Assembly: GCA_022797375.1 (NCBI GenBank)
Contig: JAAWKM010000018.1
Span: forward strand, 1 to 38,765
Length of the DNA: 38,765 nt
DNA from: Lachnospiraceae bacterium
GTDB taxonomy: Bacteria > Bacillota > Clostridia > Lachnospirales > Lachnospiraceae
Reading direction: 5' to 3'
The notes under the pieces were generated by a model. It was not told where the DNA came from, made no database searches, and saw only the letters and a list, made by a program, of their open reading frames with translations. The position numbers and the translations under genes were made by a program. This document shows, piece after piece, positions 33,026 through 38,765 of this stretch (the first letter of the stretch is position 1; each line of letters begins with the position of its first letter).

Positions 33026-33155
33026 AATTTACCTTCCTTTCTTCATATTGTATTTCTTATAAATAAACCAGGCACTAGTAACCAGCATATAGCCTGTCAC
33101 TAATACAAATAAGCACTATGCAGCAACTTTTCTGCCGCAGGTACTATATAAGGAC

Positions 33156-33184
33156 AGTATAACTTACTTATACAAATAATACAA
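33156..33184 (-). promoter_or_regulatory. Candidate promoter of the acylation cassette
   Basis: On the minus strand TTGTAT (33184-33179), a 17-bp spacer and TATACT (33161-33156) resemble a sigma-A promoter with a weak -35. It leaves a leader of about 125 nt before the secreted-protein gene. Apart from this and the repeat and terminator at 33222-33303, I see nothing in 33026-33375. Confidence 0.45.
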
Positions 33185-33221
33185 CAGGTTTTATTTTCTA
33201 TAACATATCCAGTCCATAAAA

Positions 33222-33262
33222 TTATTCAGATAAACGGGAGATACTGCAAATTTACAATAAAA
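33222..33262 (+). repeat. Mini-repeat matching the cluster 1 spacer
   Basis: TTATTCAGATAAACGGGAG and the bases that follow it match 307-334 and 397-415 joined together, without the 62-65 bp between them. No palindromic body is present here. It abuts the terminator stem at 33261. Confidence 0.7.
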
Positions 33263-33303
33263 CCCCCTTGCAGCACATACTTCCATGTTGCAAGGGGGTT
33301 TTT
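33259..33303 (-). terminator. Strong bidirectional terminator
   Basis: AACCCCCTTGCA (33261-33272) pairs perfectly with TGCAAGGGGGTT (33289-33300), flanked by AAAA and TTTTT. On the minus strand it ends the ABC transporter operon that stops at 33376. Confidence 0.88.
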
Positions 33304-33375
33304 ACTATCTTGCTTCTATAGCTTAATGCATAAGCACTTCAATTATAATAAGATATTGGTGCTCCACATTATATA

Positions 33376-34131
33376 TTATGCAAGCCCACGCTTCCTTAAT
33401 ATCCTCTTCTCAATTACTGAGAATATACATTTATCAATTATTATACCAACTGCAACTATAACTACCATTACAAGCATAACCTGGTTAATATCTGCAAGGT
33501 CACGCCCCATTATAAGAGTCTGTCCAAGCCCTATAGATGTTGTCATTACCTCGCCTGCCATTAATGCCCTCCATGCAAATGACCAGCCCTGTTTTAAACC
33601 TGATACAAGTTCAGGAAGACTTGCAGGGAATATTACATTTAAGTACATCTGCTTTCTTGATGCTCCCATTGTAAGGGCAGCCTTTGTATAAATTGGCTGT
33701 ATATTTTTAATAGCATTATCAACTGAAATAGAAATACTAAAGGCAGAACCCATAATTACAACAAACAGTATTGCATTTGTTGAAAGCCCGAACCAGAGTA
33801 TTGAAAATGGAACCCAGCATACACTGGGAAGTGTCTGTATGCCTAATACCACCGGCTTAAGGTTTTTCTGCAAGTAGTTAAAATGGTTTATAAGAAGCCC
33901 TACTGCTATGCCTATAATAACAGCTATCAAATAACCAGCCACACCACGCATAAGTGAATTAAATGTTGCTTCAAAAAGAGTCCCGTCACTGCAGAGCTCA
34001 ATAAATCTTTTCGCTACCCCTGCTGGTTCTGGAACGGCATATGGCTTCCAGAGTGCAAGTAAATCAACGCCAATCCAGTAAAACCCTTGCCAGGCGAGTA
34101 TAATTATTACAATAAATATTAACATCCCCAT
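33376..34131 (-). CDS. Sulfonate/nitrate-type ABC permease
   Basis: A 251-residue permease of the SsuC/TauC/NrtB group with about six helices. The conserved loop is IYTKAALTMGASRKQMYLNVIFPASLPELVSGLKQGWSFAWRALMAGE, split here by family-typical spacing (about 150-198). The start codon overlaps the ATPase stop by one base, so the genes are coupled. It forms the channel of the three-gene system. A strong terminator follows. Confidence 0.92.
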   Translation of the reverse strand: MGMLIFIVIIILAWQGFYWIGVDLLALWKPYAVPEPAGVAKRFIELCSDGTLFEATFNSLMRGVAGYLIAVIIGIAVGLLINHFNYLQKNLKPVVLGIQTLPSVCWVPFSILWFGLSTNAILFVVIMGSAFSISISVDNAIKNIQPIYTKAALTMGASRKQMYLNVIFPASLPELVSGLKQGWSFAWRALMAGEVMTTSIGLGQTLIMGRDLADINQVMLVMVVIVAVGIIIDKCIFSVIEKRILRKRGLA

Positions 34132-34874
34132 TATACAGCCTCCCCTCTTACCTGTTCCATAATCTTATGTCTTAACTCAACAAATTCAGATGAATATACA
34201 TGTCTTGGCCTTGGTATGTCTATAGTTATTATACTAGCTATACGCCCAGTATCAGGGGAAAGCGCAACTACCCTGTCACCAAGGTATACAGCTTCTTCAA
34301 CACTATGTGTTATAAATAGAATGGTCTTTTTAGTTTCCATCCAGATTCTCTGGAGTTCCTCTCTGAGCCTGTTAGAAGTCTGCTTGTCAAGAGCTGAAAA
34401 AGGTTCATCCATAAGAAGGACCTTTGAATCCATTGTAAGTGCCCTTGCCAGTGCTGTCCTCTGCCTCATACCTCCAGAAATCTGGTGTATGGGATAGTCC
34501 TTATAATCCTGCAGATGCACCATCTCAAGGTAATGCATTGCCTTCCTTTCCTGTTCTTCCTTTGGTACACCTGCAAGTTTCATTCCAAACTTGACATTCT
34601 CTATTACATTTAACCACGGAAAAAGCCCATGTTCCTGGAACATAACTGTCCTGTCTGCCCCAGGCCCGCTTACTTCCTCACCATCAAGCAGTATTTTGCC
34701 ACCTGTAGGTTTCTCAAGCCCTGCCACAAGATTTAAAAGTGTACTCTTGCCACAGCCTGATGCGCCTACTATACAGACAAATTCCCCGCTTTCAATTTCT
34801 AAGTCTATCTCATTAAGAGTCGCTTTCTCACTATTTTCAAAGTGTTTATTAAGGCCTTCAATAACTAACGACAT
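34131..34874 (-). CDS. Sulfonate/nitrate-type ABC ATPase
   Basis: A 247-residue ATPase of the SsuB/TauB group. It has Walker A GASGCGKST (37-45), signature ISGGMRQR (about 138-145) where Ile replaces Leu, Walker B VLLMDEPFSALDKQ and H-loop LFITHS. The start overlaps the binding-protein stop by 10 bp. It energises uptake of a small organosulfur, nitrate or pyrimidine-precursor solute; the exact ligand cannot be read from the ATPase. Confidence 0.93.
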   Translation of the reverse strand: MSLVIEGLNKHFENSEKATLNEIDLEIESGEFVCIVGASGCGKSTLLNLVAGLEKPTGGKILLDGEEVSGPGADRTVMFQEHGLFPWLNVIENVKFGMKLAGVPKEEQERKAMHYLEMVHLQDYKDYPIHQISGGMRQRTALARALTMDSKVLLMDEPFSALDKQTSNRLREELQRIWMETKKTILFITHSVEEAVYLGDRVVALSPDTGRIASIITIDIPRPRHVYSSEFVELRHKIMEQVRGEAV

Positions 34875-35845
34875 ATAAGTTCTCCTTCCGGCAGCTCAGA
34901 AATAAAACCTTCTGATTTGCTTATATCTGCAAAACCTGTAACAGATTGTTCATTAATTTCTGTACTTACGCCAATACGCTCAAAAGCTTCACTTATAATA
35001 TCATCCCCTAAAGCCTTTCCTGTAGCTTCTTTTAATTCATTATTAATAGTTTTAAGGGAGTTTTCTTTATCATCATTAACTTTCTTTGTTGCTGCTTCAT
35101 GCTGTTTAAGAAATTCATCAACTATTTCAGGATTTTCTTCCATAAATTCCTTTCTTACAACAACTACTGCAACATCATACTCACCATTCTCAAAAATCTC
35201 ATTATAATCAAGCACCATTTCTGCATCATTTGCAAGAAGTGTAGCTCCCCAAGGTTCTGGTACAAGCGCAGCGTCAATATCACCACGTTCCATTGTATTT
35301 GCCACATCAGCATTGGCAACTGCACTTACCTTAACTGTACCGCCACTTGTATCAGGTTTAAGCCCATTATCTGCAAGAAGCTTTAAAAGACAAAGATGCT
35401 GTGTATTGCCAATCTGTGGTATGGCAACAACTTTACCATCTAAATCTGCAACACTGTTAATGTCTGCACCCTTTCTCTTAACAAGGACTGCTCCACCCTT
35501 AGTTGCACTTGAAATAATTACTACATCGCCTTTAGATTTAACATTAGCACTAATAGCTGGAACAGGTCCGATATATCCTATATCAATATCTCCTGAAAAT
35601 AACGCTTCAACTTCAGCAGGTCCTGCATTAAATGCTGTCCATTTAACACCTACATCATCACCAAGGCTTTTTTCAAGAGTTCCCTCTGCTTTCATCATAA
35701 GTGCCTGGGCATGTGTGATATTATTAAAGTACCCCACATTTACCTCTTTTTTCTTCCCAGAATCTTTTCCGCATCCTATTACACCAAAAGCTGTTACTGC
35801 AATAATTCCTGTTAATATAATCTTTTTTAATTTACTCTTTATCAT
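34865..35845 (-). CDS. Sulfonate/nitrate-type ABC binding lipoprotein
   Basis: A 326-residue binding protein with a lipobox IGC (about Cys25) after a typical signal. The mature part starts VNVGYFNNITHAQALMMKAEGTLEK and contains ALFSGDIDIGYIGPVPAI and GDIDAALVPEPWGATLL, hallmarks of the SsuA/THI5 fold. Known ligands of this fold include aliphatic sulfonates, taurine, nitrate and pyrimidine precursors. It is first in its operon; the leader box CAGAAATGGGGG precedes the ATG. No sulfonate monooxygenase is nearby, as expected for an anaerobe. Confidence 0.92.
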   Translation of the reverse strand: MIKSKLKKIILTGIIAVTAFGVIGCGKDSGKKKEVNVGYFNNITHAQALMMKAEGTLEKSLGDDVGVKWTAFNAGPAEVEALFSGDIDIGYIGPVPAISANVKSKGDVVIISSATKGGAVLVKRKGADINSVADLDGKVVAIPQIGNTQHLCLLKLLADNGLKPDTSGGTVKVSAVANADVANTMERGDIDAALVPEPWGATLLANDAEMVLDYNEIFENGEYDVAVVVVRKEFMEENPEIVDEFLKQHEAATKKVNDDKENSLKTINNELKEATGKALGDDIISEAFERIGVSTEINEQSVTGFADISKSEGFISELPEGELICR

Positions 35846-35993
35846 AATAATCCCCCATTTCTGTGCTGTTTTTTATACATAAATAGTTTTGTGCCAGGCA
35901 CAAATAAAACTTCATTATAAAACCAGCTTGCTTTACATCCATTCAACGTATCTTAGTTTACGATAAATATAGCCATAAATTAACAACTATATA

Positions 35994-36007
35994 TGATAAC
36001 GTTATCA
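35994..36007. promoter_or_regulatory. LacI-type operator 1
   Basis: TGATAACGTTATCA is a perfect 14-bp palindrome with a central CG, the form bound by LacI/GalR proteins. It lies in the divergent region between the ABC operon and the LacI gene, just before TATAAT at 36024-36029 on the plus strand. It probably serves autoregulation and perhaps the ABC operon. Confidence 0.75.
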
Positions 36008-36082
36008 CTTGATTTTTTCCTTATATAATGCTAATATAACAAAAATTACCTTTTTATTAATGCTATATATTAATATTTTATC

Positions 36083-36096
36083 CGCAAACGTTATCA
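36083..36096. promoter_or_regulatory. LacI-type operator 2 (imperfect)
   Basis: CGCAAACGTTATCA keeps the right half AACGTTATCA of operator 1; the left half is diverged. The centre is 89 bp from that of operator 1, so DNA looping is possible. The rest of 35846-36236 is AT-rich and shows nothing else I can name. Confidence 0.55.
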
Positions 36097-36236
36097 TATA
36101 AAACAGCATAAAGGCTGTAAGATATTTTCATGTTATATAAAACGCATGTTTATAGTTTGTTTTATAGTTTTCACATAAAACTAATCTTATATACTTTTAA
36201 GTTTTAATACAAATTTCCAAAAGAAAGGGATTCCAT

Positions 36237-37319
36237 ATGTCTTTAAAAAAAATTGCAGAACTTGCCAATACCTCTGTTTCAACTGTTTCACGTGTACTTA
36301 ACACACCAGGGCATACATGCCACATACCTGGCCTGTCTGAAAAAATATGGGAGCTTGCCAGGGAGCTTGAATATATTCCAAATGAAGCAGCAAGAAATTT
36401 AAGGATGGGAAATAATATAACAGAAACCCCGTTTTTTGCTGACATCCTGCTTACAAGATTCGATTCTATAGATAAAGACCCATTTTTTGCTGAACTTTTT
36501 ATACATATCAAGGAAGAACTCATTGCAAGCAATACGGTGCTTGGAGAAATTTTAAATTTTACTGATATTATGTCACTTGGGGAAAAAGATACTTCTGCAC
36601 AAGCAGTACCTTATAAAACATCTTCAAAAGTAATTGAAGAGAAACCTGCTGCCTCACCCGCGTTTATTTCCAAAAAGCATAACACAGGGCTTATACTTCT
36701 TGGCAAATGCCCACAAGGGCTTATGCCTGTGCTTAAAAAAAGATATGCTTATATATCAGGCATAGACAGGAATCCTACAGATTATGAGTATGATGAGGTA
36801 ATATGCAATGGTATAACTGCCGCAAGAAAAGCCGTTGAATACCTTGTAAAGCTTGGGCACAATAATATTGCATATATCGGCGACTGCACATTTGAATCCA
36901 GGTATACAGGCTATTACCAGACACTCCTTGACCATAAAATCCCTTTAAATTATGCCAATGTACACCAGACTGGACAGACTGAAAAGGAAGGGTTTATGGT
37001 TATGTCTGAAATAATAAAGCAGCCTGTAAGACCCTCTGCAATATTCTGTGCTAATGACATTACTGCAATAGGTGTATTAAATGCCTTAAGAACAAATAAA
37101 AAAAGGGGGTATCTGCCATCAGTAATTTCTATTGATAACATTTACCCCTCACAAAAAACAACCCCTATGCTTACTACAATAGACATTCCCAAAAAAGAAA
37201 TGGCACACCTTGCAGTTATGCTGCTTCTTGACAGGAAATCTGGCAAGCACAGGGAAAATATACGTATTGAACTCCCGTGCAGGCTGCTTGAACGCGAAAG
37301 CTGCACTTATAAAGGGTGA
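36237..37319 (+). CDS. LacI family transcriptional regulator
   Basis: A 360-residue regulator. The N-terminal helix-turn-helix SLKKIAELANTSVSTVSRVLN (2-22) is followed by the hinge-like EYIPNEAARNL (about 46-56) and a sugar-binding-protein fold. SAIFCANDITAIGVLNAL (around 262-279) and ISIDNIYPSQKTTPMLTTIDIPKKEMA are family landmarks. Residues 85-150 look longer and less conserved than usual. AAAGGGA precedes the ATG. It is divergent from the sulfonate-type ABC operon, with palindromic operators between. The effector is unknown. Confidence 0.93.
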   Translation: MSLKKIAELANTSVSTVSRVLNTPGHTCHIPGLSEKIWELARELEYIPNEAARNLRMGNNITETPFFADILLTRFDSIDKDPFFAELFIHIKEELIASNTVLGEILNFTDIMSLGEKDTSAQAVPYKTSSKVIEEKPAASPAFISKKHNTGLILLGKCPQGLMPVLKKRYAYISGIDRNPTDYEYDEVICNGITAARKAVEYLVKLGHNNIAYIGDCTFESRYTGYYQTLLDHKIPLNYANVHQTGQTEKEGFMVMSEIIKQPVRPSAIFCANDITAIGVLNALRTNKKRGYLPSVISIDNIYPSQKTTPMLTTIDIPKKEMAHLAVMLLLDRKSGKHRENIRIELPCRLLERESCTYKG

Positions 37320-37328
37320 TAAAGTTTA

Positions 37329-38576
37329 CTATATCATAGTAGTAAAACCTCCGCCAGATGGCACAGGTGCAGTACCAGATGCACCTGTTACCATTGATGC
37401 CGCTATTGTCTGGCTGCCAGATGCCTGCGCAGAAGAAACTGCTGTATTAACACTTTCCACTATTTCTGCCATAGCATCTGCCCCAATCTCATTATTTTCT
37501 ATAAATTGTTCTATGCTTTCTTTTATTGCTTCTTTTCTCATAATGCTGTAACTTGCATTAATAGCAGTATTCATGCTTACATTCATAACACCAGAAGAAG
37601 AGCCCTTTCCTCCGCCGCCTTTAATATACTTAATCTGTGCTTTTAAGTATTCCATGTCAGCCTTAAGAAGTTCTAAGTCCTCATCTTTGCGGCGTTCCCT
37701 CTTACGGCGCTCTCTGAAGTCAACAGATAATTTATCCTGGCTGCCATATTTATCAGCGGCTTCTTCCTCCTTCATATGCGCAAGCTTTACTTTGGCTATA
37801 CGCACCATTTTGCCTGCATGTGTTATTGCCATAGTGATTTCCTGGGAATTGTACTTACCGCTTGCTGCTTTCCTTCTTAAACTTATAAGTGAGTTTTTCG
37901 CTTTATAAACAGCATTTCCAGCCTGTGTAACATTTTTTGCCTTTGAAATTGTAGCAGAAACTTTCTTAAACTGGTAATTTAAGGTTTTTTTAGCCGTCTT
38001 CCTCTTCTCATTATTAGCCCTGTACCGCTCCCTTGCTTTTTTCATATCTTCTAACAGCCTGTTCATATAGTCTATATCTTCATCACTAAATCCATATGTC
38101 TTACTGCTCTTTTTATTCTTTTCCTCTTCTTCAAGTAAAGCAAGCTCTTCATCTGTTAGTACATTTTCTTCTGTTATGCCATTTTTTTCCGCTGAAGCAG
38201 CAGCACCTGCCGCATTCTGGCTGTTGCCACTAGCTTGTGCCTGTTTATTATATGCCTCCTGCGCAGCATTAAAATCCTTTGCATTTCCCTGTGGTACTGT
38301 CCCTGTCTGGACTTCTGCCCCGCTTTCTGATGTCCCATCCTGCATCCAGCCAGCAATATCTTCCTGGCTTACAATAGAAGAAAGCCTTCCAAACCTGTCA
38401 GGCAATGCATAAGCATTATTATTAATTCCCTGTGTACTTGTATTCCTGGCAGCTGGCGCATATGCTTTTGCCGCATTCCTTCTTGCAGATGCTGTTGTCC
38501 GTTCCCTTCCATTGGCAGAATATGTCCGGCCTGCCTGGTTTCCAAAATTACCATCCGTGGTTATAAATCCATTCAT
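37329..38576 (-). CDS. Unrecognised coiled-coil protein
   Basis: A 415-residue soluble protein. Residues 1-150 are low-complexity, rich in Ala, Asn, Gln and Gly. Then comes an acidic stretch (LTDEELALLEEEEKN) and a long charged helical region (about 165-320) with strings of Lys/Arg/Glu (FRERRKRERRKDEDLELLKADMEYLKAQIKYI). A Gly/Ser linker (GGGGKGSSSG) leads to a final helical domain and a Gly-rich tail. The ATG at 38576 has GGAG six bases upstream; earlier in-frame starts up to 38624 do not fit as well. I do not recognise a family. A scaffold or envelope-associated role is only a guess. It is convergent with the LacI gene. Confidence 0.7.
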   Translation of the reverse strand: MNGFITTDGNFGNQAGRTYSANGRERTTASARRNAAKAYAPAARNTSTQGINNNAYALPDRFGRLSSIVSQEDIAGWMQDGTSESGAEVQTGTVPQGNAKDFNAAQEAYNKQAQASGNSQNAAGAAASAEKNGITEENVLTDEELALLEEEEKNKKSSKTYGFSDEDIDYMNRLLEDMKKARERYRANNEKRKTAKKTLNYQFKKVSATISKAKNVTQAGNAVYKAKNSLISLRRKAASGKYNSQEITMAITHAGKMVRIAKVKLAHMKEEEAADKYGSQDKLSVDFRERRKRERRKDEDLELLKADMEYLKAQIKYIKGGGGKGSSSGVMNVSMNTAINASYSIMRKEAIKESIEQFIENNEIGADAMAEIVESVNTAVSSAQASGSQTIAASMVTGASGTAPVPSGGGFTTMI

Positions 38577-38671
38577 AAGCAACTCCATTTCCTTATACAT
38601 GGCAACCGCCAGAACGCCAGTCACTCATCCTGGCAGCCGCACCAATATAATAATCCTCCATAAAAACCCCC

Positions 38672-38765
38672 ATGCCGTGCTTTGCACGGCACAAATAGTA
38701 ATGAAAAATGCTGTTTTTGCATTTTTCTTGTGTGAAATTGTAATGATTGTTAGACAGCGTTTTTT
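38672..38765 (+). repeat. Repeat hairpin module at right window edge (partial)
   Basis: TGCCGTGC (38673-38680) pairs perfectly with GCACGGCA (38684-38691). Then AGTAATGAAAAATGC begins the stem seen at 15296, but the right arm switches to the longer variant that opens the window. Positions 38708-38765 equal 1-58 exactly. The terminus TTTCCAGTTAT would lie about 28 bases beyond the window edge. Confidence 0.85.

Noticed and set aside
1-38765. The window as a 38.7-kb circular plasmid
   Set aside because: The 58-bp end overlap would allow it, but purA, purB, purF, trpS and aroC with no replication or partition gene argue for chromosome broken at a repeat.

Overview
The window looks like chromosomal DNA of an AT-rich Gram-positive anaerobe of the Clostridia, most likely a Lachnospiraceae gut commensal. 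The reasons are a DUF3881-type protein, a Cys/Gly-rich 'chorion-class high-cysteine' small protein, a tryptophan T-box in front of trpS, raffinose-type galactoside genes whose GH36 and sucrose-kinase parts match the two halves of Ruminococcus gnavus AgaSK, and strong GGAGG ribosome binding sites. No phage, plasmid, CRISPR, rRNA or tRNA gene is visible.

Layout. 1-707: repeat cluster 1. 815-9871: a DUF3881 protein (+), then a minus-strand block of a class A penicillin-binding protein, purA, an HD-GYP protein, purB and purF. 9946-10430: repeat cluster 2. 10452-13765: a GH3 lipoprotein, the Cys-rich small protein, a small unknown protein and aroC. 13784-15145: trpS with its T-box. 15246-15344: a lone repeat end. 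15374-24431: a galactoside operon (binding protein, two permeases, GH36 alpha-galactosidase, sucrose kinase, GH13 sucrose(-6-phosphate) phosphorylase) with a divergent AraC regulator. 24438-25314: repeat cluster 3. 25352-27031: an XRE regulator, a DUF3796-like membrane protein with three phased operators, and a flavodoxin-like oxidoreductase. 27172-29531: a polar amino acid ABC transporter preceded by a 169-nt multibranched inverted-repeat structure. 29751-33025: a DHHW protein, an MBOAT acyltransferase and a secreted protein (probable surface-polymer acylation). 33376-35845: a sulfonate/nitrate-type ABC transporter. 36237-37319: a divergent LacI regulator with palindromic operators. 37329-38576: an unrecognised coiled-coil protein. 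38672-38765: the start of another repeat copy.

How the genes work together. The 15-24 kb block should import raffinose-like sugars, release galactose, phosphorylate the remaining sucrose and cleave it with phosphate. No ATPase is encoded there, so a shared MsmK-type ATPase elsewhere is expected. purA, purB and purF are de novo purine steps; trpS and aroC are paired in one aromatic amino acid operon.

The most unusual content is non-coding. A family of 200-260 bp nested palindromes begins and ends with TTTCCAGTTAT / ATAACTGGAAA and occurs as inverted pairs around AT-rich spacers. The bodies are conserved, but the hairpin tips and outer arms differ from copy to copy while staying self-complementary. 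Copies occupy three intergenic clusters, and a 58-bp identical piece of one forms both ends of the window. Also notable are the structure upstream of the amino acid transporter, which can adopt two competing pairings, and a recurrent leader box just before the Shine-Dalgarno sequence of eight genes.
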